DNA of 64,000 nucleotides from Pseudomonas sp. RIT-PI-AD (GTDB taxonomy: Bacteria > Pseudomonadota > Gammaproteobacteria > Pseudomonadales > Pseudomonadaceae). The position numbers and the translations under genes were made by a program. The stretch spans positions 1-64,000 of the forward strand of contig NZ_JANZKU010000004.1 of NCBI RefSeq assembly GCF_025642785.1. Reading direction: 5' to 3'. The notes beneath the pieces were generated by a model. That model was not told the DNA's origin, did not search any database, and was given only the letters and a program-made list of their open reading frames with translations. Shown piece by piece: positions 25,599-33,731 of this stretch (the first letter of the stretch is position 1; every line of letters begins with the position of its first letter).

Positions 25599-26794
25599 CC
25601 CGGCCCCGGCAATCGCAGCCCGGCATCTGGGCGCTGGCGGTCACGGCCTTTGCCATCGGCGTGGCCGAGTTCATCGTGGTCGGCGTGCTGCCGGCCATCG
25701 CTGCCGATCTGGCGATACCGCTGGCGCGGGCAGGCGGCTTGGTCGGGCTGTATGCGCTGGCGCTGGCCATCGGTACGCCGCTGGTGGTGCTCGGGCTGGC
25801 GCGATTTCCTGGCAAGCCCGTGCTGCTCGGACTGATCGCTGTTTTCCTGGCGGGCAATCTGCTGTCGGCCGTTTCACACAGCTACGCCATGCTGCTGGGC
25901 GGACGCATGGTGACGGCCGTCGCACACGGCAGCTTCTTCGCCATCGGCGCAACGGTGGCGGCGCGCCTGGCCCCCGAGGGCCAGGCCAGCCGCGCCCTGG
26001 CGCTGATGTTCGCCGGGCTGACGCTGGCGATGGTGGTGGGCGTGCCTTTGGGTAGCCTGATCGGCAACGCGCTGGGCTGGCGGCTGCCGTTCCTCGCGGT
26101 GGCCATGCTGGCGGCAGCGGGCTGGCTGGCGACCTTGCGCTGGGTGCCTGCCCTACCCGCCCGAAAAACCGGCCGGGCCGGCACGCAGTTGGCGGCCTTG
26201 GTACGCCCCGAAATCCTGGCGATGATGAGCATCACGGTACTGGGCTTCGGCGCCAGCTTTCCGGCCTTCACCTTCATCACACCCATCCTGACCGGGATCG
26301 CCGGCTTCTCGATCCATGGGGCCAGCCTGTCGTTGGTGGTTTTCGGAGCCGCCACCCTGGTGGGCAATCTCGCGGGAGGCCGCTGGGCGGCTCATTGGGG
26401 TTGGGCGCCGACGCTGCGATGGATGCTGATCGGGCTGTCGCTTTCGCTCGTCGCGCTGGAGTCGCTGATGCCCTATCGGATGCCGATGGTGGCCTTGCTG
26501 TTCGTCTGGGGATTCCTCGCCTTCGGTATGTCGCCGGGGTTTCAGGCCGGCATGCTGGAGACAGCCGAACGCTGGACGCCCCATGCGGTCGGCTTTGCCT
26601 CGGCGCTGAATATTTCCGCTTTCAATCTGGGCATCACGCTGGGCGAAACGCTCGGCAGCGCCTTGGTAACGCGGAACGGCATGGCGCTGACGCCGTGGGC
26701 AGGCCTGGGCCTGGCGGTGATCGCGCAATTGCCACTGGTGTGGCTGCTGGCGAGATCGAAAAAAGCTCCGGCAGCACCCACGACCGAGGCATAG
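25595..26794 (+). CDS. MFS efflux transporter (DHA1 type)
   Basis: Twelve-helix major-facilitator protein of 399 residues, similar to AraJ/YdhP/NepI-type exporters: GVAEFIVVGVLPAIAADL in helix 1, LGGRMVTAVAHGSFFAIGA in helix 4/5. ATG overlaps the stop of the OYE gene (ATGA). Together with the esterase and ene-reductase it looks like a detoxification operon that modifies and exports a xenobiotic. Substrate not known. Confidence 0.9.
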   Translation: MTRPRQSQPGIWALAVTAFAIGVAEFIVVGVLPAIAADLAIPLARAGGLVGLYALALAIGTPLVVLGLARFPGKPVLLGLIAVFLAGNLLSAVSHSYAMLLGGRMVTAVAHGSFFAIGATVAARLAPEGQASRALALMFAGLTLAMVVGVPLGSLIGNALGWRLPFLAVAMLAAAGWLATLRWVPALPARKTGRAGTQLAALVRPEILAMMSITVLGFGASFPAFTFITPILTGIAGFSIHGASLSLVVFGAATLVGNLAGGRWAAHWGWAPTLRWMLIGLSLSLVALESLMPYRMPMVALLFVWGFLAFGMSPGFQAGMLETAERWTPHAVGFASALNISAFNLGITLGETLGSALVTRNGMALTPWAGLGLAVIAQLPLVWLLARSKKAPAAPTTEA

Positions 26795-26835
26795 GGGCCG
26801 GGAGGGCACCAGGTCATCGGCACGGCGTGCCGGCC

Positions 26836-27148
26836 ATGGCCGAAGAGCGGCATTTCATCCGCGCGGCCGAGCCTTTGCGCATCGAACAGTCGCCGCTGTC
26901 GCGGGTCTTCGTCGCCTGGCAGCAGGCGCGCGACAGCATGAAGGCTACCGCCCTGCTTTCCACGCCCGTTGCGCATCGCGCTGTCCGACGGCATCCCGCC
27001 TGTCTGCCGCCGTGCCGAGGAAAAGCCAAAGCCGATTCCGCCGCACCGCTGTCGCAGCGGATCACGGCCCTTGCACGACGCGGCTTTGGCCCGCGCCGAT
27101 GACGGGGCGGTGACGCCGTCGCCTGGCCCGTCCGGAGCGATCCACTGA
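26836..27148 (+). pseudogene. Decayed LysR-family regulator
   Basis: Remains of a LysR gene. The first frame from 26836 reads MAEERHFIRAAEPLRIEQSP, the recognition helix of a LysR protein, but jumps from the end of that helix straight to the linker (VAWQQARDSMKA), so most of the dimerisation helix is deleted. The next conserved piece, LRIALSDGI, is in the +1 frame from 26969 and runs into unrelated sequence to a stop at 27148. The effector domain is therefore lost. It follows the MFS gene and marks the right edge of the inserted block. Confidence 0.7.
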
Positions 27149-27193
27149 GGCGCGGCATCGCCAGGGGCTAGGCACCGGCCCTTTTTTGGCGGG

Positions 27194-28729
27194 CTATTCG
27201 ACTCCGTGCTTGCGCTTGTAGGCGCGCCAGGTGGTCGCCCAGCGAGCCGGATCTTCCAGCGGAGCGGGGTCCAGCCGGCCGATGGGGTGATTGTGTGGCG
27301 CGGTGCGCACCCGCTCGGGGTCCTCGTAGGCTTCCTGGCACACCTTGGCGAGCACCGCGATCCAGTAGTCCAGGTCCTCCTTGGACCACATCTCCCCCGC
27401 CTCGGGGGTGAAGGGTTGCGGGATCACCCAGGGCTCGTGGGCCAGCCAGAAGGCATCCACGCCATAGTCGACCATGCGGTTCTGCACGTCGTAGGCGGTG
27501 ATCCCGGTCTCCCGCTCCAGGGTCTCCAGGCTGAAGCGCGTCATCTCCAGGCGCCAGGCGTCAATGTGCGGATGGGAACAGCTCACCCCACGGATCCGCG
27601 CGAGCGCCTTGCCCATGTAGTTGTTGGCGAGCACCGACAGGTCGGACGCCTCGGCGATGCCTTCGATGCCCATGGCCCTGATCCAGGCGTAGGCCTTGAT
27701 CATCTGCGGAAGGTTGCCGAGGAATTCGCGGACCCGACCGATGCTGTGGGGCCCGCCCGCGCGCAGATGGAAGCCGTCGTCCTCCTTCACCAGCACGGGG
27801 CCCGGCAGGTAGGGCAGCAGCGCCTCGCTGCAACCATAGGCGCCGACCGCCGGCCCGCCGCCGCCCTTGGGCGCGCCGAAGGTCTTGTGCAGCATGAACA
27901 TGCAGGCGTCGAAGCCCAGGTCGCGCGCGCGGATCTTGCTCATCACCCCATTGAAGTTGGCGTGGTCGTAGAAACACAGGCCGCCGGCCTCGTGGACGAT
28001 CCGCACCCATTCGGCGATGTCCGGGTTGTAGATGCCCATGTCGTCGGGGTTGTTGATCATCAGCGCCGCGGTCCGCGGCGACACCGCGGCCTTCAGCGCG
28101 TCCAGGGAGGGGTAGCCGTTCTCCTCCAGCGGCAGGGTCACGATCTTGAAGCCGGCGGTGGCCGCGGTGGCCGGGTTGCAGGGGTGGGACTGGATGGAGG
28201 TGATGATCTCGTCGCGGGTTTCCAACTCGCCGCGGGCCGCATGGTAGGCGCGGGTCACGCAGACATGCAGGAAGGCCGCGTCGGCGCCGCCGGCCGCCTG
28301 GAACACGAAGCGATCCATGCCGGACAGCGCGCGCAGGTTCAGCTCCAGGTCGTGCATGATCTGCAGGGAGCCTTGCAGGGTCGCCTCGGCCTGCCGGGGA
28401 TGCAACTGTGCCACGTCGTCCAGGGCGGTGATCGCCTCGTTGACCCGAGCGTTGTATTTCATGGTGCAGGTGCCGAACAGCGAGATGCCCATCATGCCCA
28501 GGGTCTGCTGCGAGAGATGCAGGTAATGCCGCAGCACGTCCGGCTCGGACATTTCCGGCAGCCCCGGCAAGGCCTTGCGGCGCAGCCCGGGCGGAATGCC
28601 TTCGAGGTCGACGCCCCCCGCCGGCCGGGGAAAGACCACCCCACGCCGGCCAGCGCGGCCCAGCTCCATCACCACCGGTTCGTCCCACACGGCCGCCTGG
28701 TAGCGACGCAATTCGACGGGCTCAGTCAT
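27194..28729 (-). CDS. gcvPB: Glycine dehydrogenase (decarboxylating) subunit 2 homologue
   Basis: Protein of 511 residues matching the PLP-binding half of the two-subunit P-protein: conserved FGTCTMKYNARVNEAI near residue 100, LHP, and the PLP lysine in MLHKTFGAPKGGGGPAVGAYG. P-protein decarboxylates glycine and loads the aminomethyl group on lipoyl-GcvH. Here no gcvH, gcvT or lpd accompanies it, and several usual residues differ (for example GTCTMKYN in place of GSCTMKYN), so it may act on another amino acid or on chromosomally supplied GcvH. It overlaps the subunit 1 gene by 8 bases. Confidence 0.82.
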   Translation of the reverse strand: MTEPVELRRYQAAVWDEPVVMELGRAGRRGVVFPRPAGGVDLEGIPPGLRRKALPGLPEMSEPDVLRHYLHLSQQTLGMMGISLFGTCTMKYNARVNEAITALDDVAQLHPRQAEATLQGSLQIMHDLELNLRALSGMDRFVFQAAGGADAAFLHVCVTRAYHAARGELETRDEIITSIQSHPCNPATAATAGFKIVTLPLEENGYPSLDALKAAVSPRTAALMINNPDDMGIYNPDIAEWVRIVHEAGGLCFYDHANFNGVMSKIRARDLGFDACMFMLHKTFGAPKGGGGPAVGAYGCSEALLPYLPGPVLVKEDDGFHLRAGGPHSIGRVREFLGNLPQMIKAYAWIRAMGIEGIAEASDLSVLANNYMGKALARIRGVSCSHPHIDAWRLEMTRFSLETLERETGITAYDVQNRMVDYGVDAFWLAHEPWVIPQPFTPEAGEMWSKEDLDYWIAVLAKVCQEAYEDPERVRTAPHNHPIGRLDPAPLEDPARWATTWRAYKRKHGVE

Positions 28730-30131
28730 GGCTCAGTACCTCGCTCAGGGTTTGGATCAGACGGTCGAGGTCGGCGTCATCGTGCAATTCGGTCACGCAG
28801 TACAGGGCGCATTGGCCGAGCCCCGGGAATTCCCCGCTGAGGTCGTGCCCGCCGAAGATGCCACGGGCGACCAGCGCCTCGTTGATCGCCGCGACGGTCT
28901 TGCCGCTGGCGTTGAAATCCACCACGAACTCCTTGAAGAAGGCCTCGCCATGGCGGATCGCGACGCCCGGCAACTCGCCGAGCCGGCGCGCCGCGGCATG
29001 GGCTTGGCTGACGATCAGCTCGCCCACCTCGCGGAAGCCCTGCGGCCCCATCAGGGACATATAGACGGCGTTGGCGATCGCCCACAGATAGACCGAATTG
29101 CCGGTCCAGTCCTTGCCGTTCTCGCGGGCGCCGTAGGAAGACTGCTCGGCCAGGGACAAGCCGAAACCGCGCTCGCCGGGACGCAGGGTGGTGGTCAGGC
29201 TGATCAACAGGGTCGGGTACTCGCGGGCATAGCGCTCTTCGTCACGGGTGGCGATGAAACCGCCCAGCCCGCCGCCGCCGTACATGGGAATGCCCAGGGT
29301 CTGGGTGGTGCCCACCACGATGTCGGCGCCGTAGTCGGGCGGCGGCGCCAGCACGCCGAGGGAAATCGGGTCGACCCCGACGACGAACTCCGCCCCCTGC
29401 CCGTGGACCAGCGCCGCGACCTCCTCGACCGCCGCCTCGATCAGGCCGAAGTAACTGGGCATCTCCAGGTAGACCGCCGCCACGCGCTCGTCGAGCCTGG
29501 CGCGCAGGTCGTGCAGGTCCAGTCCGCCGCTCGCCGGGTCGGCGGCGATGAATTCGATCGTCAATTCCCCCGTCATCGCCGGCTCGCAGTAGTTGCGGAT
29601 GACCGCCAGGCGCTCCGGGTCGATGATTTCCGGCAGCAGCACCACGCGGCGCCCGGTGAGCCGCGAGGCCATGCGCAGGGCGTGACCGGCGGCGCATCCC
29701 CAGCTGTAGACCGGCAGGCCGACGTAGTCGCAGTTCACCAGTTCGCCGAGCTGGCTGCTGAACTCGAACCAGGCCTGGCAGCGACCCTGGTCCGACGAGG
29801 GCGTGCCCCACACCGAGGTGAGGAACTCGCTTCGTCCGACGATTTCGTTGCAAATGGCCGGCACGTGATGACGCCAGCACCCGCCGCCCAGGAAGCTCAG
29901 GGTGTCGGCGCAATTGCGATTACGCGCCAGGATGTCCTTGAGATGTCGACCCAGGGCCATTTCAGAGCGCATGGCGCCCATTAGTTCGGGAAGTTCGGCG
30001 AGTCGATGGGCTGTGGGAATTTGCTCGAAGAGCGCCTCGATATCCTGGACCCCCACCGCATCCAGCATCTCCTGCTTGATGGAAGCCAGCGAGTTGGCCA
30101 TGAACGGATGTGCTGTTGCGGATTGACTCAT
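28722..30131 (-). CDS. gcvPA: Glycine dehydrogenase (decarboxylating) subunit 1 homologue
   Basis: Protein of 469 residues matching the N-terminal half of P-protein (fold-type I without the PLP lysine): LSFLGGGCWRHHVPA, then TVWGTPSSDQGR-like region (SVWGTPSSDQGRCQAWFEF), LPEIIDPE and FGLSLAEQSSYGAREN. In true GcvPA it forms an alpha2beta2 enzyme with the PLP subunit. GGAGG lies 5 bases before ATG. It is the first gene of the pair, divergent from a NAD-kinase-like gene, with paired operator-like sites in the 101-base gap. Confidence 0.82.
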   Translation of the reverse strand: MSQSATAHPFMANSLASIKQEMLDAVGVQDIEALFEQIPTAHRLAELPELMGAMRSEMALGRHLKDILARNRNCADTLSFLGGGCWRHHVPAICNEIVGRSEFLTSVWGTPSSDQGRCQAWFEFSSQLGELVNCDYVGLPVYSWGCAAGHALRMASRLTGRRVVLLPEIIDPERLAVIRNYCEPAMTGELTIEFIAADPASGGLDLHDLRARLDERVAAVYLEMPSYFGLIEAAVEEVAALVHGQGAEFVVGVDPISLGVLAPPPDYGADIVVGTTQTLGIPMYGGGGLGGFIATRDEERYAREYPTLLISLTTTLRPGERGFGLSLAEQSSYGARENGKDWTGNSVYLWAIANAVYMSLMGPQGFREVGELIVSQAHAAARRLGELPGVAIRHGEAFFKEFVVDFNASGKTVAAINEALVARGIFGGHDLSGEFPGLGQCALYCVTELHDDADLDRLIQTLSEVLSHD

Positions 30132-30159
30132 GCTGCCTCCGAACGCAATAGTAGGAAAA

Positions 30160-30185
30160 TGCGAACCTTAGTTTGCATCGCGCAC
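30160..30185. promoter_or_regulatory. Divergent promoter repeats (P-protein / NAD-kinase-like genes)
   Basis: TGCGAAC at 30160 and CGCGCAC at 30179, again 19 bases apart, in the 101-base gap between the divergent genes. The same arrangement as before the ABC operon suggests common control. Confidence 0.55.
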
Positions 30186-30232
30186 AATCGATCCTGCAAC
30201 GCTTTCGCAGTCAATCTTCGACGAGGCATGCC

Positions 30233-31345
30233 ATGGGTTTCACACTGGGGCTGGTGATCAACCCCTTCGCCGGCCTGGGCGGAGCGGTCGGCCTGAAGGG
30301 CAGCGACGGTGCCGAGGTGGTCGCCCGAGCCCGCCGGCTGGGTGCCCACGGTAACGCGCCCGCCCGCGCCCTGCGGGCCTTGCAGCGGCTGGCCGGCAGC
30401 CAGATGGAAGTGATCACCGCCACCGGCGAACTGGGCGAGCAGGTCTGCCGAGAAGCCGGGATCGAAGCGCGGGTGATCGGCCCGCCGCACCCGCAGGGCT
30501 CGGCTCGCGACACTCAAGACGCCTGCGCGGCCTTCCTCGAGGAAGGCGTCGACCTGCTGCTGTTCGCCGGCGGCGACGGTACCGCGCGCGACGTGGCGCA
30601 GGCCCTGGCGGGTGCTCCGCAGCCGCCGCCGATCCTCGGCATTCCCTGCGGCGTGAAGATGTATTCCGGGGTGTTCGCGCTGTCCCCGGAGCATGCCGGC
30701 GAACTGGCGCTGCGTTATGCGAGCGGACGGATCGACACCCAAGAGGCGGAACTGCTCGACATCGACGAAAGCGCCTCGCGGGCCGACCGGGTCAGCACCC
30801 GATTGCATGGCTATGCCCGGGTGCCCGCCGACAGGCAGCACCTGCAAAGCGCCAAGGCCTCCGGCGCGAATCCCGACCGCGCCGCCGAAGCCGTCGCCGC
30901 GGCCTTCGCCGAGACCCTGCGGGGGGACCACCTCTACATCCTCGGGCCGGGGCGGACGATCCAGGCCCTGGCCGAGCGGCTGAACGGCCAGGCCACGCTG
31001 CTGGGGGTGGACGCTTACCTGGGACGCGAGCTGGTCTGCCGCGACGCCAGCGAAACCGAACTGCTGGCACTGGCGGCGCGCCATCCCACCCACGTCGTGG
31101 TCAGCGTGACCGGCGGCCAGGGCTGCCTGTTCGGCCGCGGCAATCAACAGATCGGCCCCCGGCTGCTGGCGAACCTGCCCGCGGATCGCCTGCACGTCCT
31201 GGCGAGCAGCGCGAAAATCGCCGCCCTGCCCCAGGGCCGCCTGTTCGTCGACAGCGGCGACCCGCAACTGGACGCTCGCCTCAGCGGCTTCATCCGGGTC
31301 CATACCGCGCCCGGCAGGAGCGCCATGGTCCGCGTCGTTCATTGA
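30233..31345 (+). CDS. ATP-NAD kinase (AcoX-like) family protein
   Basis: Protein of 370 residues with the NAD-kinase/diacylglycerol-kinase fold: LVINPFAGLGGAVGLKG at the N-terminus and the GGDGTARD motif (LLFAGGDGTARDVA) near residue 110. It is longer than housekeeping NAD kinase and resembles AcoX of acetoin clusters and related proteins of unknown substrate. It might phosphorylate NAD(H) or a small pathway intermediate. ATG at 30233 is chosen over 30173 because GAGG lies 6 bases upstream and the fold starts at once. It is followed after 34 bases by the 3HCDH-type gene. Confidence 0.8.
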   Translation: MGFTLGLVINPFAGLGGAVGLKGSDGAEVVARARRLGAHGNAPARALRALQRLAGSQMEVITATGELGEQVCREAGIEARVIGPPHPQGSARDTQDACAAFLEEGVDLLLFAGGDGTARDVAQALAGAPQPPPILGIPCGVKMYSGVFALSPEHAGELALRYASGRIDTQEAELLDIDESASRADRVSTRLHGYARVPADRQHLQSAKASGANPDRAAEAVAAAFAETLRGDHLYILGPGRTIQALAERLNGQATLLGVDAYLGRELVCRDASETELLALAARHPTHVVVSVTGGQGCLFGRGNQQIGPRLLANLPADRLHVLASSAKIAALPQGRLFVDSGDPQLDARLSGFIRVHTAPGRSAMVRVVH

Positions 31346-31379
31346 GAATCCCTTCCACTCCCCGAAACAGGACCCGCCC

Positions 31380-32327
31380 ATGAACCCCTCTTCACCCGTG
31401 GTCGCCGTGATCGGCGCCGGCAGCATCGGCGTGGCCTTCGCCATCGTCTTCGCCCGCGCCGGCTGGACCCTGCGCCTGCAAGACCCCGACCCTCAAAGAT
31501 TGAAAACGGCCCTGGACGAGGTCGCCGATCGCTGCGCCGACCTCTCGCGCTACGGCCTGCTCGAGGAAACGCCCTCGGCGCTGTGCGCACGGATCAGCCT
31601 GCACGCCGACCTGGAGACGGCGGTCGCCGACGCCAGCCTGGTCCAGGAATGCGCCCCGGAGCGCCTCGACCTCAAGGTCGAGCTGTTCCGCCGACTCGAC
31701 GCCTGCGCGCCCGCCTCGGCGATCCTCGCCAGTTCCTCGTCGGCGCTGCCCAGCTCGCGCTTCGCCGGGGAGCTGCCCGGCCGCGCCCGCTGCCTCGTGG
31801 CGCACCCCGGCAACCCCCCTTACCTGCTGCCGGTGATCGAGATCGTCCCGGCTCCGTTCACCGAGCCCGACGTCGTCGAGCGCGCCTCGGCGCTCTACGC
31901 CGAGGCCGGCCTGTCGCCGATACGCCTGAACCGGGAGATCGAGGGCTTCGTCTTCAATCGCCTGCAGGGCGCGCTGTTGCGCGAGGCCTATTGCCTGGTG
32001 CGCGACGGTATAAGCTCGGTGGCGGATATCGACAAGGTGGTCAGCCAGGGGCTCGGCTTGCGCTGGGCCTTCATGGGCCCTTTCGAGACCGTCGACCTCA
32101 ACACCCGCGGCGGCATCGGCTCCCACGCCCAGAAAATGGGACCCGCCTACGCCCGCATGGGCGCGGAACGCGGTCAACAGGACCCCTGGACGGCGGAGCT
32201 GGTCGCCACCGTCGAAAGCCAGCGACGCGCCCTGGTGCCTCTGGAAGATTGGGAGGAACGGGTGGCTTGGCGTGATCGCCAGCTCATGCAGGCCGCACGC
32301 GAACGGGCGAAACGCGACCGCGACTGA
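31380..32327 (+). CDS. 3-hydroxyacyl-CoA dehydrogenase family (lambda-crystallin/carnitine dehydrogenase-like)
   Basis: NAD-dependent dehydrogenase of 315 residues: Rossmann motif VIGAGSIGVAFAIVFARAG, EC motif LVQECAPE, the catalytic His in VAHPGNPPYLLPVIEIVP and a C-terminal helical domain (GFVFNRLQGALLREA). Enzymes of this size act on free hydroxy acids (L-gulonate, L-carnitine, 3-hydroxyisobutyrate-like) rather than CoA esters. It forms a two-gene operon with the NAD-kinase-like protein. In this cluster it probably oxidises a beta-hydroxy acid made from the imported compound. Confidence 0.88.
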   Translation: MNPSSPVVAVIGAGSIGVAFAIVFARAGWTLRLQDPDPQRLKTALDEVADRCADLSRYGLLEETPSALCARISLHADLETAVADASLVQECAPERLDLKVELFRRLDACAPASAILASSSSALPSSRFAGELPGRARCLVAHPGNPPYLLPVIEIVPAPFTEPDVVERASALYAEAGLSPIRLNREIEGFVFNRLQGALLREAYCLVRDGISSVADIDKVVSQGLGLRWAFMGPFETVDLNTRGGIGSHAQKMGPAYARMGAERGQQDPWTAELVATVESQRRALVPLEDWEERVAWRDRQLMQAARERAKRDRD

Positions 32328-32474
32328 CACCGACACGAGCGATGCGGCAAGGACGCCGCAGGCCACGACGCTTGCAGAGTGATCACGCCCTGGCGGGGAA
32401 CGAGCGCAGAAAGGCGGGCCGCGAATAACGCGACAGGACGCCACGCCGGAGGAATTTTCAGTGGAGCGGAAACG

Positions 32475-32498
32475 AAAAAAGAGGCCTTTCGGCCTCTT
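32475..32498 (-). terminator. Terminator of the tRNA-Glu/tRNA-Gly transcript
   Basis: Stem AAGAGGCC/GGCCTCTT with TTTC loop; on the minus strand it is followed by six Ts. It lies 45 bases beyond the 3' end of tRNA-Gly. Confidence 0.85.
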
Positions 32499-32542
32499 CT
32501 TCGATGAGTCATGGACCTTGGTGAAGTCCATTGCTCCAGATT

Positions 32543-32618
<76 letters not shown>

Positions 32619-32622
32619 AATA

Positions 32623-32698
32623 TGGCGTCCCCTAGGGGACTCGAACCCCTGTTACCGCCGTGAAAGGGCGGTGTCCTAGGCCACTAGACGAAGGGGAC
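32623..32698 (-). tRNA. tRNA-Glu(TTC)
   Basis: Minus-strand 76-base cloverleaf beginning GTCCCCTTCGTCTAG with anticodon loop CTTTCAC (anticodon TTC), T-arm GGTTCGAGTCC and encoded CCA. It lies 4 bases before tRNA-Gly; the same pair borders this region in P. aeruginosa. Confidence 0.97.
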
Positions 32699-32917
32699 GC
32701 GGCCCGGAACTTACAACAGATTTTCCGGCTTCCGGCGTTTCGCTTTAGGCTTTACGCTGGAAGTGGCGCGCATTTTATGGAGCCGTTCGGGGTTCGTCAA
32801 CCCTTCGATAAAAATTTTTCAAATCAACGACTTCGAGCCAATTCGCGACACCTCTCTATCAGCGTTTTGACTAAGGCACTACACTCGGGCGAAAGCCGCC
32901 CATGGGAGAACGTAACG

Positions 32918-33694
32918 GTGTCGCCACTCCTGATTACCAGCTTGATCGTCGTTGTCGTCGTGGCCTTGTTCGGCATCGGTTACATCAACCACATGATGGA
33001 AAGCAGCAAGCTGGAAAAGGCCCGGCTCAAGGCCGACCTGAGCGATCGCCTGCGGCGCTGCGCGGAGGTGTCCGACTCGCTGCCGGGGCAATTGATGTCG
33101 CCCGCGCTGAAGCTGATGCTCACCCGGCTGCTCATGCAACTCAGCGAACGCATGGCGCTGGTGGATAAAGGCAACGCGGCGCTGCAAGCCCGCCTCCAGG
33201 AACTGCGCGCCGAGGTCGCCAAGGGCGACGCCATCACCGTCGGCAATCTCGTCCAGCCGGTGCTCAGCGAAGCCAAGGCCAAGGAAGTCAGGTTCCTCCT
33301 GGAAACCCTCCACGGCCAACTCGGCCGGGCGGTGAAGGACGGTTTCCTGCAGCCCATCGAAGCCAAGAGCTGGGCCAAGGAACTGCGCCATATGCTGGTC
33401 TACCTGCACGTCGAGTTCTTCACCAACATGGGCCAGCAGTTGCTCATGCAGAAGCAGCCGCGCCAGGCCAGGTTGTCCTTCGAACGGGGCGTGCAGTACC
33501 TGCGCAAGCAGCCGGAACCCGGCCATTACCAGAAGCAGCTGTCCCAGTTGCAAGCCCATCTGGAGAAAGCCACGGCCCTGGTGATGGAGGACAACGCCAA
33601 CCCGGAGGACGAGGAAAACAGCCAACTCAACGACGGGCTCAAGGAGCTGACGGAAGAAGAAGATATCTGGCGCAAGAAGAACTTCTACGAGTGA
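32918..33694 (+). CDS. Conserved membrane-anchored protein
   Basis: Protein of 258 residues. An N-terminal membrane segment (about residues 3-24, LLITSLIVVVVVALFGIGYI) is followed by charged, helical, coiled-coil-prone sequence and an acidic C-terminus (EENSQLNDGLKELTEEEDIW). I recognise it as the Pseudomonas protein encoded after this tRNA pair, but not its function. GTG at 32918 is chosen because GGGAG lies 9 bases upstream and it places the membrane segment at the N-terminus; the longer frame runs through the tRNA promoter region. The helical body may bind another cytoplasmic protein. Confidence 0.75.
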   Translation: MSPLLITSLIVVVVVALFGIGYINHMMESSKLEKARLKADLSDRLRRCAEVSDSLPGQLMSPALKLMLTRLLMQLSERMALVDKGNAALQARLQELRAEVAKGDAITVGNLVQPVLSEAKAKEVRFLLETLHGQLGRAVKDGFLQPIEAKSWAKELRHMLVYLHVEFFTNMGQQLLMQKQPRQARLSFERGVQYLRKQPEPGHYQKQLSQLQAHLEKATALVMEDNANPEDEENSQLNDGLKELTEEEDIWRKKNFYE

Positions 33695-33731
33695 CTCACC
33701 TTTTCGCTACGGGACAACCCGAGGACATCCG

